Assembly (NCBI RefSeq): GCF_042477335.2
Contig: NC_091727.1
Location: forward strand, 119,939,501-120,003,500
Origin: Ovis canadensis
Lineage: Eukaryota > Chordata > Mammalia > Artiodactyla > Bovidae
Direction: 5' to 3'
DNA length: 64,000 nt
In this document: positions 1-11,274 of the stretch, piece after piece
Layout of the letters: each line of letters opens with the position of its first letter
Numbering within the stretch: the first letter of the stretch is position 1
The notes under the pieces: generated by a model
Told to the model about the DNA's origin: nothing
The model's input: the letters and a program-made list of their open reading frames with translations, nothing else
The model's database searches: none
Program-made: the position numbers and the translations under genes

Positions 1-2
1 AT

Positions 3-779
3 AGTAAACTTGCAGGATATAAAATTAACACAGAGAAATCCCTTGCATTCCTATACACTAACAATGAGAAAACAGAAAGAGAAATTAAGGAAACAATTCC
101 ATTCACCATTGCAATGAAAAGAATAAAATACTTAGGAATATATCTACCTAACGAAACAAAAGACCTATATATAGAAAACTATAAAATACTGATGAAAGAA
201 ATCAAAGATGGCACAAATAGATGGAGAAATATACCATGTTCATGGATCAGAAGAATCAATATAGTGAAAATGAATATACTACTCAAAGCAATCTATAGAT
301 TCAATGCAAATCCTATCAAGCTATCAGTGATATTTTTCAGAGAACTAGAACAAATAATTTCACTATTTCTATGGAAATACAAAAACCCTCAAATAGCCAA
401 AGCAATCTTGAGAAGGAAGAATGGAACTGGAGGAATCAACCTGCCTGACTTCAGGCTCTACTACAAAGCCACAGTCATCAAGACAGTATGGTACTGGCAC
501 AAAGACAGAAACATAGATCAATGGAACAAAATAGAAAGCCCAGAGATAAACCCACGCACCTATGTACACCTTATTTTCGACAAAGGAGGCAAGAATTTAC
601 AATGGAGAAAAGACAATCTCTTTAACAAGTGGTACTGGGAAAACTGGTCAACCACTTGTAAAAGAATGAAACTAGAACACTTTCTAACACCATACACAAA
701 AATAAACTCAAAATGGATTAAAGATCTAAATATAAGACCAGAAAATATAAAACTCCTAGAGGAAAACATAGGTAAAACT
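3..779 (+). pseudogene. Ruminant L1 ORF2 C-terminal fragment
   Basis: The frame is open from base 3 to a stop at 884, but L1 similarity ends near 779. The translation carries the L1 ORF2 region after the reverse transcriptase: KYLGIYLP, then [23 protein letters not shown] and [10 protein letters not shown]. The parent protein is the endonuclease/reverse transcriptase that copies L1 RNA by target-primed reverse transcription. The 5' part lies outside the window. At the right the similarity stops inside ORF2, with no 3' UTR or poly(A) tail, so the copy is 3'-truncated or was cut by a later deletion. A second, longer copy of the same region lies at 49784-51776 and confirms the breakpoint. The last ~35 codons of the open frame are chance read-through. 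Confidence 0.88.
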
Positions 780-889
780 TTCTTTTATGTTTGGATCTTC
801 ATTTTGCTTTTATTTTCAGATAAACTTGGAGGACATCAGAAATCAATGAAAATCAAAATTTGTACTGCCTTTATGCAGTACTGATAACC

Positions 890-1310
890 AACTAGGAAAC
901 ATAATAAGACAAAAAGATTTCATTCAAAATAGCAATGAACTTTTAAAGTACCTATAAGTAAATTTTTAAAATAAATAAAGATCATAGTCTAGAAGTTATT
1001 GTGGACATAATAACTGGAAATACCTGCTATACTCATTATAAAAATGTCAGTTCTCCACAAAATTAATCTGTAAATTAAATGCAATTTTAATAGATATCCA
1101 ATATCATTTTTATTGAAACTAAAAAAATTGATTCCAAAATTCACCTAGAAGAATAAAATACAAGAAATAAGACAAATGGGAAAAGAAGACTATGATAGGG
1201 GAACAAGTGCTATAAGATTTCAAGATATATTTTAAACCTGTAATAATTTAAAAATTGATGTATTGGTACAGAGATAGACAAATGACAAAAGGAACACACT
1301 AGTGCCCCGA
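890..1310 (+). mobile_element. Ancient L1M ORF2 remnant
   Basis: Frame-broken translation still resembles the L1 ORF2 stretch around 'QFSTKLICKLNAI'. Many stops and low similarity to the ruminant L1 at 1-779 indicate an old mammalian L1M copy. The boundaries are approximate. Confidence 0.5.
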
Positions 1311-1640
1311 AATATGTTCATGTACATAAGAAAATTTGGCAGGATGACAGATTTACCATTGTAAATCTGTAGATATGAATGCACCTCAGTCATGACATAT
1401 TATCTTTCTCATATATTGTTGAATTTGGTAATGCTTTTTTACAAAACTGTACCAGGTTTGTTTTTTAATTATGGTAAATTTTTAAATCATTAATTTTGAT
1501 TCTTAAAGTCAGATTATAGGAATATCCAGGAGTAAGTATATCTTCTTGAATCAATTAAGTAAGGTAGAGTTTTCTAGGTACTTGTCTATTTTACCTAGGT
1601 TTTCAAATTTATTGGCATAAACATATTCTTAATTATCCTC
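1311..1640. other. AT-rich sequence, no feature seen
   Basis: No open frame, repeat family or RNA gene recognised. It may hide further L1M decay between the two flanking L1 remnants. Confidence 0.5.
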
Positions 1641-1643
1641 TTG

Positions 1644-1890
1644 CCATTTATTCTAGCTTTATTGAAATATAATTGACATGCAACATTATGTAAGTTTAAG
1701 ATGTACAACGTGTTGATTTGATAGACATATACTGCAAAATGATTACCACCATAAGTTTAGCTAACACCTGCATCACATTATTACCATTTATTTGTGGTGA
1801 GAAAATTTAAGATTTATCCTCTTGACAACTTTCAAGAATATATTACAGTATTGTTAACTATAGTCACCATGGTTGGATAGTATTGGATTA
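1644..1890 (-). mobile_element. L1M-type 3' UTR remnant (antisense)
   Basis: Begins with tttattgaaatataattgac and runs through ttgttaactatagtcaccat, a series known from antisense mammalian L1 3' UTRs. The same series recurs, better preserved, at 28583-29045. Confidence 0.6.
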
Positions 1891-2030
1891 ATTAATATTA
1901 TAATTAATTTAATAATTAATATCTGAATTAATATATAATGATATAATTAACATTGTATTCTCCTATCATAGTTTATAATATATATTAATTAATTATAAAT
2001 TAATTTTGGTATATTACAATGGAAAATAGA
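1890..2030. repeat. AT-rich low-complexity tract
   Basis: Almost pure A/T with repeated taattaat and atatatta words. No coding or element signature is visible. Confidence 0.7.
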
Positions 2031-2350
2031 GCAGTAAAAATTAATGAACTGAATCTACACATGTTAACATTGATGAACATCAAAAACATAATAAGTGAGA
2101 CAACCAAGTTCCAGAAATCTATATACATATGAAATCATTCTTACATATTTAGAAATGAACACATATGCATACATGTTGAAAAAATAAGAAAACATGGACT
2201 GCAGAGAAAGCAAATTCATGATGGAGATTGCCTCTGAGGAAGGGATTTGGGACTGCAGAGTAGAGCACAGGGAAATTCAACTTTGCAATGTTTAATTCTT
2301 TAAAAAGTCTGAAGTAAACATGAGTATCCATTCAAGTGGGATATTTTACT
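2030..2350 (+). mobile_element. Ancient L1M ORF2 end and 3' UTR remnant
   Basis: Contains the 'aacatcaaaaacataataag...gagacaacc' context typical of the decayed end of L1 ORF2, followed by A-rich sequence ending near aataataaacaaa. Poorly preserved and frame-broken. Confidence 0.45.
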
Positions 2351-2463
2351 TTTTATTAAAATTGTGGTGATAATAATAATAAACAAAGGTTCTGAGATGG
2401 AAAAAGGCTTTTCAAGGCTTATAAACATAGCAGCCTGACTAGAACACAATTACAGAAGGATGG

Positions 2464-2672
2464 AGTTTCCGAGGTGGTGGTAGTGGTAAAGAACCCACCT
2501 GCAAATGCAGGAGACTTGGGTTCAATCCCTGGGTCAGGAACATACCCTGGAGGAGGGCATGACAACCCACTCCAGTATACTTGTCTGGAGAATCCCATGG
2601 ACAGAGGAGCCAGGCAGACTACAGTCCATGGGGTCACAAAGAGTCGGACATGACTGAAGCGACTTAGCACCC
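2464..2672 (+). mobile_element. Bov-tA SINE
   Basis: A tRNA-Glu-derived head (tagtggtaaagaacccacct, then ggttcaatccctgggtc) joins a Bov-A body (cccactccagtat, gagaatcccatggacagagg, agagtcggacatgactgaag). Such SINEs are transcribed by RNA polymerase III and mobilised by BovB. Confidence 0.93.
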
Positions 2673-2978
2673 ACATAAACACAGAGTGTCAGGAGACAGT
2701 GGTTACAGAGATAGACAACCGCCAATCAATGTAGTGTTTTGAGGCCATGGTAAGAAGTTCCTGCTTTATTTGCTTTTACTCATTGAAAAACTACCTTTGT
2801 CAAAGGAAATATGAATAAAATCTCATGCTCAGTCATACAAGCAGTAGTAGAAATCTTGCCCACTCGGGGGGAGGGTCATCTCAGTTTGATTCCTTGCCCA
2901 TTTCTCTGCATGCTTTCTCTTTGGAAGGCAGGGAAAACACTATAAAGTAACATTTTTTTCCGTTTTATATACTTGCAT
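2673..2978. other. Unique sequence, no feature seen
   Basis: No recognised repeat or coding signature between the two SINEs. Confidence 0.5.
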
Positions 2979-3102
2979 GTGTACTTAGTCACTTTAGTCA
3001 TGTCCGACTTGCTGCGACCCCATGGAATGTAGCCTACCAGGCTCCTCCGTCTATGGGATTTTCCAGGCAAGAGTACTGGAGTGGGTTGCCATTTCCTTCT
3101 CC
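2979..3102 (-). mobile_element. Bov-A SINE monomer
   Basis: Antisense Bov-A body (tcatgtccgactt, accaggctcctccg, gagtgggttgccatttcctt). Flanked by a near-identical target duplication, ttttatatacttgc on the left and ttttgtatacttgc on the right. Confidence 0.9.
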
Positions 3103-3116
3103 GATTTTGTATACTT

Positions 3117-3400
3117 GCTGCTGCTGCTGCTGCTGCTGCTAAGTCGCTTCAGTCGTGTCTGACTCTGTGCGACCCCATAGAGGGCAGCCCACCAAGCTCC
3201 CCCGTCCCTGGGATTCTCCAGGCAAGAACACTGGAATGGATTGCCATTGCCTTCTCCAATGCATGAAAGTAAAAAGTGAAAGTGAAGTCGCTCAGTCGTG
3301 TCCGACTCTTTGTGACCCCATAGACTGCAGCCCACCAGGCTCCTCCGCCCATGGGATTTTCCAGGCAAGAGTACTAGAGTGGGGTGTCATTGCCTTCTCT
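3117..3400 (-). mobile_element. Bov-A2 dimeric SINE with (GCT)n tail
   Basis: Two Bov-A monomers in tandem joined by a linker rich in aaagtgaaagtgaa, preceded on the + strand by a (GCT)7 run that is the reverse of the SINE's AGC tail. Flanks tttgtatacttgct and tttgtgtacttact form an imperfect target duplication, next to that of the previous SINE. Confidence 0.93.
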
Positions 3401-3477
3401 GTTTGTGTACTTACTAACATACAAAGTCAAATGAATGAAAAAGTAGCATGAATGAATAAATAAATGGCTAAGGATAT

Positions 3478-3695
3478 GGTCTCAGGAATCAAACACCCTG
3501 AGGCTGAATCTCAAACCTACTATGCTGTGTGACTTTGCTCAAGTTAATTTTTTTTAATTGTTTCCCCCATCTGTTAATGGCAATAATAATAGTAGCTACC
3601 TCACAGGATATTTTAAGTATGATATTAGAAGCATATGTGAAAATGTCCAATATATTATTGAACATATAATAAGTACTCAAAAGATGCTTCATTAT
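3478..3695 (-). mobile_element. MIR SINE (antisense)
   Basis: Carries the order tgctgtgtgactttgctcaag, ccatctgttaatggcaataa, tagctacctcacagg and aataagtactcaa, the antisense MIR core and tail. An ancient mammalian element. Confidence 0.72.
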
Positions 3696-4030
3696 TAAGC
3701 TTATAACTTATAAACTTAACAAAAAATTTAAAGGAGGGGATAGAGTTCATTAGGTGGAATGGGATGGGATGGAGGAGGGAGACTAGGAAAGCCAATAAAA
3801 ACTTTAATCAGGATTTTACATTTCAGGTGAATTGTGATGGATTGAAAAGAGTTTGCTAGGTAGGAGGAAATTGGCAGTGGGCAGTATTCTAGCAAACAGC
3901 ACACTTAAAAGTATGGAGGAATAGAAATGGTGTGATGTTTCATTGGACAGAATGTACAAGTATATATGAGAGAATATAAAAATAAACAGATTTACTTTAA
4001 GTTGTGAAGAGCTTTTTATTATGTTGGAGT
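3696..4030. other. Unique sequence, no feature seen
   Basis: AT-rich, with a short purine-rich patch (ggatgggatggaggaggga). No coding signature. Confidence 0.5.
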
Positions 4031-4039
4031 AAGGAGTTC

Positions 4040-4491
4040 CAGGCTATGGTTTTTACAGTAGTCATGTATGGATGTGAGAGTTGGACTATAAAGAAAGCTG
4101 AGTGCTGAAGAATTGATGCTTTTGAACTGTGGTGTTGGAGAAGACTCTTGAGAGTCTCTTGGACTGCAAGGAGGTCCAACCAATCCATCCTAAAGGAGAT
4201 CAGTCCTGGGTGTTCATTGGAAGTACTGATGTGGAAGCTGAAACTCCAATACTTTGGCCACCTAATGCGAAGAGCTGACTCATTGGAAAATACCCTGATG
4301 CTGGGAAAGATTGAGGGCAGGAGGAGAAGGGGACAACAGAGGATGAGATGGTTGGATGGCACCATCGACTTGATGGACATGGGTCTGGGTGAACTCTGGG
4401 AGTTGGTGATGGACAGGGAGGCCTGGCGTGCTGCAATTCATGGAGTTGCAAAGAGTTGAACACGACTAAGAGACTGGACTGAACTGAACTG
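4040..4491 (+). mobile_element. BovB LINE 3' end, 5'-truncated
   Basis: Encodes the decayed BovB C-terminus ([42 protein letters not shown]) and ends in the BovB (ACTGA)n tail. Exact 9-bp target duplication aaggagttc at 4031-4039 and 4492-4500. The domain is downstream of the reverse transcriptase; no catalytic part is present. Confidence 0.95.
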
Positions 4492-4758
4492 AAGGAGTTC
4501 AAATATAACCCTGAGAGTAACAAGGAGCCCATAGAAGTTTATAAGCAGGAGAGTAACATAAGATTTTGAGAAAGATAACTATTCCAAGGGGTATGTTTTA
4601 GTCAAGGGTAGGCCTAGACAACATTGTTGAATAGGTAAAGTTTAAATTCTCCACCACACTTGCCTGTTGGCCTCTCTTTTATCATCCTTTTCCAGACATG
4701 ACTAGTGTGTCCATGCCCCCTTAGATCTAGCAAGCCCTGTACTTATTACAGGACATTA

Positions 4759-4921
4759 GGCTTCCCTGGTGGCTCAGGCAGTAAAGAATCCACCTGCAGT
4801 GCAGGAGACTCGGGTTCAATCCCTGGGTCAGGAAGATCCCCTGGAGAAGGAAATGGCAACCCACTCCAGTATTCTGGTCTGGAGAATTCCATAGATAGAG
4901 GAGCCTGGTAGGGTACAGTCC
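4759..4921 (+). mobile_element. Bov-tA SINE, 3'-truncated
   Basis: The tRNA head (ggcttccctggtggctcagg) and Bov-A body are present. The element stops after 'gggtacagtcc' and lacks the terminal gggtcgcaaagagtc block. Confidence 0.9.
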
Positions 4922-5099
4922 TATAAAGTAAGCTCCAGGAGATTAAGTATGATCTAAATGACTGTTATGTCCCCAGAACCTCACACAATACCTATCATAT
5001 CACATGAGTCACTGAGTGTTCATGGCTTGTTACATGAATGGATGGATCAAGAGCAGGAAGGACTCCATGCTTTTTTGGGGGGGATGAGGCAGGGCAGTG

Positions 5100-5185
5100 A
5101 GAGTCCCATGGACAGAGGAATCTGGCAGGCTATAGTCAATGGGGTTGCAAAGAGTCAGACACTACTGAGCAACTTTCACACACAA
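5100..5185 (+). mobile_element. Bov-A 3' fragment
   Basis: Starts within 'gagtcccatggacagagg' and runs through the SINE end (gttgcaaagagtcagacac, ctgagcaactttc). It overlaps the sequence present in the SINE at 4759, so it is a separate fragment. Confidence 0.85.
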
Positions 5186-8100
5186 TGAAATATATGATTA
5201 AGAGGTGAATTGGTCTCTTTATAGTGATGGCAAAATAAAAAATTGAACATTAACATGTGATCACTTGTGTAGTCATCAGTTCATTGTCTTACAAGCAGGT
5301 CTTGGATTTAAGAGAAAAAAAGAGAAAGAGATGACTTTCCAAGTATCTTTTATGCCTGTTGATAAACCAAGCCAGTATTCTCTATAAAATCCTAACTGCC
5401 TCATAATCTCCCTCAGGCTCAGGTCATTCTAGGCATCATGTCCCAGCAAGGTTATTTTCCAACAACAGTGGATCCCATTCAGACTCTGTGCATACAGTTG
5501 TTTAATGCAAATTTGGAACTAGGCTTTTGACAGCTTAGGAGTTGGTATTTTATTACAATGTCTATAAAGTGGCTGTCATTAAAAAAAAAAACTCTCAAGT
5601 GTCTGTATGAAAAAGGTACTGAAATTCTGTGCTTGTGCAAAAGATCAAAATGGTCAGATGTTAGGGGAAGGTAAAGCTGGCCGCAGGACTTCTATAGAAC
5701 TAGCTTAGGAGCTCTGGCCTGGTGCTGGAAGGGACTGATCTTGTTCATAGCCCACTGCTCCTGAGCAAGCTGGGGAAGAGGAAAGGTAATGTTGCTCTGG
5801 CTTGCTGAAATGAGTCAAAAACAGGAAAGAGTGGGAGATAAGGATAATTGTGGAGAGGGTAGGAAAGAGAGAATTGAAAGAAATAAGTGTACATTTGTTA
5901 AGTTATATGGAGAAGATAAACATTTTAAAGTAACAAATACAATAGCCATGGGCAGTAATCTTCTGTGATTGCACGATCTTAGTATTACTTGGCTCAGAGT
6001 ATGTGTGTCATATTGGCCTCAGTCTCTTCAACTGTAAAATAAAGGGACTGTATTAGTGGCTATTTGCAGTCCTTTCCAGATCCAATATTCTGTAATTCCA
6101 TGGTGGAAATGACACAGCATAAAATTACAGTTTGCCTGGTTCAAATGACAGAGAGGATGCTAACTTGAACTGTGGTGATCAACACCACTTATTCACGTAA
6201 GTGAAGCCCCATTACATCGTCTCAGATGAACAGCTATATAACTGACCCCAAAGAATTAGAGATTGTGGCTTTTCAGGGGAAACATATTTACCAAAGATAT
6301 ATTAGTATATAAATAAGCAGAATGAAGTTTCATTCATTACAAGTGTATTTCCCAGGAAACAATAGTTAAAACAACAATAAAATTTTCTTTGGATGAATGT
6401 GGCTAAGGTTGAAAGGAAATGGGACTCAAGATCTCAGCTCTGCTGCTCCTCCTCTGGTAGATGGAAAGAAAGGAATGATTTCAACTGACTGCCTGTAGAG
6501 GGGTGTCCAGACAAATTATCTATCCACCATCAACACTACCACCCATCCTGAACAAAACATATATTGGAAATCAGATTAAAATGAGCATTAATAACAGGTC
6601 TGAGGAAAAAGTCAGAAACAGACATATTATGGACTGGGTGGGGAGAACCATGTATAGAAAGATCCAGTCCTACTATTTTACCTTAGTAATGTTGTTATGT
6701 GCAAAGTTATTGAATGAATATTTATGTATCAGACTCTTGGCATTTTTAGCAAAAGCCAGTGGGAATCATCTTATTTTCTTTTTCTTACCATCTTCTTTTT
6801 ATGAGTCTCCGTTCAGTTCTGCCAGTATCAGGATTCCAGAGTATGGCACTTAGGATATTCAAGAGACAGAAAGGCTGTCCACGTCTCTTCAAGTGGTGAG
6901 AGAATGCCAACTAAACTGGCTGAAATCTACATTCATCCACTTATTTGCTCATTGCTGGGCCTGGTGCTGGGCATTGCTGTTAAATTACAAACAAGACAGA
7001 CACATCCCCATGCCCTAGAAACTTATCTTCTAGATAATAATACAATAAAAACAAAAAAGAATCACACAAATAAAATTGTGATGTGATTATAAGGGAAATT
7101 TTTGCTCTGAACCTAAAACTGCTCTAAAAAATAAAATCTTTAATTAAAAAGTGAGTTGCAAGTGTGCATATTTAGCTTTCCATCACAGTGAAGAGAGTTT
7201 TTTTTTTTTTAATGTAACCTGATTTGAGTGTGAGAGTTTTGTGCATGAGTTTGTTTGCATACCCAATACATAGGCACTCTACCTACCAAGGTAAAACTAC
7301 TAAGGTTCCACCTGATACTGATCAATTTAAAGCATATGGCTGATCTTCAAATGAAGACAGAGGGAAGCTATGCCATCTCAGGTCAGAACAGGACTAGACC
7401 TTCAGCAAGTTTTCTATGGAAAGCATCTGGTTAGAGGCATTTGATTATTTTTCACTTTCAATCATTTCCATGGACTCCCTCAAACTGCTCATGGATTGAG
7501 TGGGTTTAGGGGAAATCTACTCTGAGAGGCTGAAGTGGTCACTAGGGATCCCAGATGGCTCTAAGATGCTGCGTCTGGTGATCTGTCCTCTCTCCTCAAA
7601 TCATCTCCTTTGAGGCAAGCCCATTTATCAACCTAGAAGTGATATGTTCTAAGGTCAAGGTGTTATTCTGATAAAAATTAGCTCTTGGACCACCAGAATG
7701 CAATACTGTGGCTGGGAAGAATGCAGGGTTTTTTTGTTTTTGTTTTTTAAGGAACCTATAGGGTATCACTGGATAAATCAGAAACAGACAGGAAAGCAGG
7801 CGCTGGAACATCAGGAAGCCACTTAGCTTGTCATATCTCCAACCTGAGTCTTTTGCAAGGACTTTATACTTACCTCCTCTGAGGAGATAAGCCAAATAGA
7901 TGGCACACTATGTTTGCAAATCTGGGACTTGGTTTAGAGCACTTTGTCTTCTCATTTAAAAAGGGAAGGGGAATGGGGAAGAAGCTGTCTGATGCAGATT
8001 TATTAAAAAAAAAAACAAGCCTTAATTATCTGTCTAAGTCAGGCAAAATTTGGGATGAATAATCTGAATAATTTCCTTATTACTTCATGTCATTATGTGC

Positions 8101-8772
8101 GTGGGACAATCAAATAAACCCATTTCCTTTCATTTAGCTTCCTTTCAGCTTGAGAAATGGTATACTCAGTTTAATGCACTGTTGGAAAGCTGAACAATCT
8201 CTTTTAATTTCCTGATTTCAGCTCATTCAACAACATTTATGGAGCACCTACTGTGTGCCAGGAACTTCCTTTTAAAATTTAAATGAGTCAGATTTAATAT
8301 TTCAGTAGTGTATTTTCATGACTTTATACCTTTGTCAAACAATTATGAATGCACATATTTAGTTGAAAGGCTAATGGCATGGTAACAAGCAAGCAATTCT
8401 AGCCCAGCTGCGTGACAATTAACACAACTGAAGTTGATTTTGTCAAACTTGGCCCTTAGCTGAGGATTGATTCTCACGCTAGCTTGTGTGCCAGAGCTGA
8501 AGCTACTAGCTCCAGCCTTCCATTTCTCAAAAATCGCTAGATCCTGGGCCTTCTGTCTAAGCTCGAGTCAACTTTACTATTGAATACATAAAGCCAGATT
8601 TTTGTCTGCATGTTCATGTGGACATGCTGCTGCTAGCAAAAATAGATGCAGGAAGTCATATTGCTTGCCTGCCATCCTTTAGCTGCTTCCTTTAGAAGTG
8701 GCTTTAAGCTTCTGAACTGTAAAAACCCTACACACTCCTAATATTTGTTGTTGCCATCATTCCTGAGGGTTT
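5186..8772. other. Mostly unique sequence with faint old repeats
   Basis: The longest SINE-free stretch of the left half. Faint MIR/L2-like pieces: 5993-6105 (cctcagtctcttcaactgtaaaa, antisense MIR-like), 6925-7050 and 8224-8268 (ttatggagcacctactgtgtg). A T-run lies near 7200 and A-runs near 5581 and 8008. The small open frames, such as 116 codons at 6503-6853, match no family I know and have no gene-like context. Confidence 0.5.
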
Positions 8773-8878
8773 GGGAAAGGAGAAGTAGCTCTGAGTAGGA
8801 ACCAAGGTGGGAAGGAATGGGGTCCAGAATGACAAGTGGGAGAATCTCACTGAGAACCTTTGTGCACAGCTGCCATCC
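8773..8878 (+). repeat. Inverted repeat, left arm
   Basis: About 105 bp that recur as reverse complement at 9676-9781 with about six mismatches by eye. It contains ggagaagtagctctgagtag and agtgggagaatctcactgag. It belongs to no repeat family I recognise. The arms are separated by about 800 bp that include two SINEs. Confidence 0.9.
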
Positions 8879-9130
8879 TTCCCCATCATTCCCTCCTGCT
8901 TGTTTGCTGCAACTGGGGATTTATACCCTTCAGCAACTGTATGATTTTGCCCCAACTCACTGGGCATTCTAACTGGTTTCCTTTAGACAATGACCCTGGG
9001 ACAGTTTCCCAGTTTAGGCCAGCAGCACTGCTCTTGGTTGAACCATGTGTATACCACAGGTGGGCCCTTTCAAACCTATCTCCTCCACTAAGACCTTAAG
9101 GCTAATAAATACCCCACTCAATGAATAAAC

Positions 9131-9400
9131 CGGAGAAGGCAATGGCACCCCACTCCAGTGGAAAATCCCATAGATGGAGGAGCCTGGTGGGCTACAGTCC
9201 ATGGGGTCGCTAAGAGTCGGACACGACTGAGCTACTTCACTTTCACCTTTCACTTTGATGCATTGGAGAAGGAAATGGCAACCCACTCCATGTTCTTGCT
9301 TGGAGAATCCCAGGGACGGCAGAGCCTGGTGGGCTGCCATCTGTGGGGTCACACAGAGTTGGACATGACTGAAGCGACTTAGCAGCAGCAGCAGCAGCAA
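9131..9400 (+). mobile_element. Bov-A2 dimeric SINE with (AGC)n tail
   Basis: Two Bov-A units joined by the ttcactttcacctttcacttt linker and ending in (AGC)6. The flanking caatgaat, at 9119 and 9399, is a target duplication. Confidence 0.93.
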
Positions 9401-9406
9401 TGAATG

Positions 9407-9618
9407 GTGGTGATGGTGAAGTCGCTCAGTCATGTCCAACTCTTTGCAACCCCGTGGACTGTAGCCTACCAGGCTCCTCCATCCATGGGACTCTCCAGGC
9501 AAGAATACTGGAGTGGGTTGCCATTTCCTTCTCCAGGGGATCTTCCCAACCCAGGGATCGAACCCAGGTCTCCTGCATTGGAGGCAGACGCTTTAACCTC
9601 TGAGCCACCAGGGAAGAT
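9407..9618 (-). mobile_element. Bov-tA SINE in the tail of a Bov-A2
   Basis: Complete antisense Bov-tA with tRNA head at the right (ctttaacctctgagccacca). The direct repeat gcagcaatgaat, at 9395-9406 and 9619-9630, shows that it landed in the (AGC)n tail/target duplication of the preceding Bov-A2 and is therefore younger. Confidence 0.93.
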
Positions 9619-9675
9619 GCAGCAATGAATAAGCACTGAAATATCCTTCCAATTCTTCCTATACCACTTACAGGC

Positions 9676-9781
9676 AAGATGGTGGCTGTTCACAAAGGTT
9701 CTCAGTGAGATTCTCCCACTTGTTATTCTGGACCCCATTCCTTCCTGCCTTGGTTCCTACTCAGAGCTACTTCTCCTTTCC
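9676..9781 (-). repeat. Inverted repeat, right arm
   Basis: Reverse complement of 8773-8878 at roughly 94-95% identity. Sequence outside the arms diverges quickly, although weak similarity may extend about 20 bp outward beyond 9781. Confidence 0.9.
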
Positions 9782-10218
9782 CAAGCAGGCAAATGATAGT
9801 TTCATTCACACTCAGATAACAGAGACTTATATGACGTTTCTTTTAGGTAGCTTTGCATTTTGAAAAAACTGTAGGGAATAGGAAAATCCTCAAGAGACAG
9901 AACACATATTTAGTAGAATTTCTCCCATGAGGAGATGAGGTAATTACAGACAGGGGTGCCGTCCAACTATTTCACAAATTGCAATACAATGGCTCAGCAG
10001 CTTTCAGTCCTCTGACAAAATACTGAAGCAGGTGTCCAAAGATCAACAAGTAAAAGGAGATAGCCAGACCATGACTTCAACAAGTCCATAACTGGGCCCT
10101 GTGGATAGATCTCTGATCTCTACTGACAAGAGACTTCCTTTGTGCATTATGTCTAGACCTGTCTTTTAAATTAGAAATGTCTTGTTTTTATTAGTAACTA
10201 AAACACATGCGTAAAAGG
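9782..10218. other. Unique sequence, no feature seen
   Basis: No recognised repeat, coding region or RNA gene. Confidence 0.5.
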
Positions 10219-10431
10219 GAGGCTTCCCTGGTGATGCAGATGGTAGGGATTCCACCTGCCAATGCAGGAGACAGGTTTGATCCCTGAGTCAGGAAGATTC
10301 CCTGGAGGAGGGAATGTCAACCCATTCCAGTATTCTTGCCTGGGAAATCCCATGGACTGTAGCCATAGGGACATAGCCATAGCCACAGTCCATAGGGTCG
10401 TAAACAGTCAGACACAACTGAGCAACTAAGA
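10219..10431 (+). mobile_element. Bov-tA SINE
   Basis: Head ggaggcttccctggtgatgc and a Bov-A body ending gtcagacacaactgagcaac. The body carries a small internal duplication (ccatagggacatagccatag) near 10365. Confidence 0.92.
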
Positions 10432-10443
10432 ACCCACACTCAT

Positions 10444-10542
10444 GTTTTGGCCACACCTCACAGCTTGCAGGATCTTACTTCCCCCACCAGGGACTGAACC
10501 TGCACCCTTGGCAGTGAAGCACTGGACCGCCTGCGAATTCCC
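10444..10542 (-). mobile_element. CHR-type tRNA SINE, truncated
   Basis: Antisense cetartiodactyl CHR pattern: ttggccacacctcacagctt, ggatcttacttcccccacc, agggactgaacctgcaccc, then ctggaccgcctgcgaattcc. Confidence 0.85.
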
Positions 10543-10887
10543 TTCATATACTTAAAATAATAAAAATAAAAGAAACATACCTATAACCAGCACCAACCAT
10601 ATACAACAAAACACTCAGTTTCAGCGTGACCCTGGCGAGGATGGGATGCAGATGGTGGCAGCGTCAGAGCAACCGGTGAAGGCTGCGGATTTCAGTTCTG
10701 TAACCATTCCTCCTATGCCCTGACTCGTGGGCTGCAAAGCCTGGGTAGGATCCTGCTGCAGTGGGTGCAGCCACTTGGAGTGGAGTCTGCCTGGGGGCAG
10801 GTGTGGAGATTTCTGGGCAATGTAATGTGGAAGCCATTGTTCACCTTGTCCTCATTCTGCACATTCGTGTTGAAAAGGGTGTGTTTG

Positions 10888-11096
10888 CATGCATGCTAAG
10901 TGGCTTCAGTCATGTCTGACTCTGTGTTACCCTATCGACTGTAGGCTCCTCTGTCCATGGGATTATTCAGGCAAGAATACTGGAGTGGTTTGCCATTTTC
11001 TTCTCCAGCGGATCTTCCCCACCTAAGGATGGAACCTAGGTCTTTTACGTCTCCTGCCTTGGCAGGAGGGTGATTTATCATTAGCGCCACCTGCCC
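10888..11096 (-). mobile_element. Bov-tA SINE inside the CEBPG pseudogene
   Basis: Antisense Bov-tA (catgtctgactctgtg, gtccatgggattattcagg, tagcgccacctgccc). It splits the presumed 5' UTR from the coding remnant and abuts an opposite-strand Bov-A. Confidence 0.88.
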
Positions 11097-11098
11097 AA

Positions 11099-11214
11099 AT
11101 GAGAAGGAAACAGCAACCCACTCCAGTATTCTTGCCTGGAGAATCCCATGGACAGAGGAGCCTGGTAGGCTCCAGTCTATGGGGTCACAAGAGTCGGACA
11201 CGACTAAACCACCA
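11099..11214 (+). mobile_element. Bov-A SINE inside the CEBPG pseudogene
   Basis: Starts at gagaaggaaacagcaaccca and ends gtcggacacgactaaaccac. Head-to-head with the Bov-tA at 10888, forming an inverted SINE pair just before the CEBPG coding remnant. Confidence 0.88.
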
Positions 11215-11274
11215 ACCACCATAGCAGCAGAACAGTAGGGCATAAACGGTATGTGTCATCCATACTAGGCCTCA

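Noticed and set aside
2464..2560. tRNA-like sequences with A and B boxes at many sites
   Set aside because: They are heads of Bov-tA or CHR SINEs fused to SINE bodies, not tRNA genes.
3081..3266. 61-codon frame with an alanine run
   Set aside because: It is the (GCT)n tail and body of a Bov-A2 SINE read as codons.
6503..6853. 116-codon + strand frame in unique DNA
   Set aside because: No known motif, biased to AT-rich codons, and no flanking exon or poly(A) signals that make sense.
9014..9738. Several overlapping 74-162-codon frames on both strands
   Set aside because: All are translations of the Bov-A2 and Bov-tA SINEs; such frames recur at most SINE copies.
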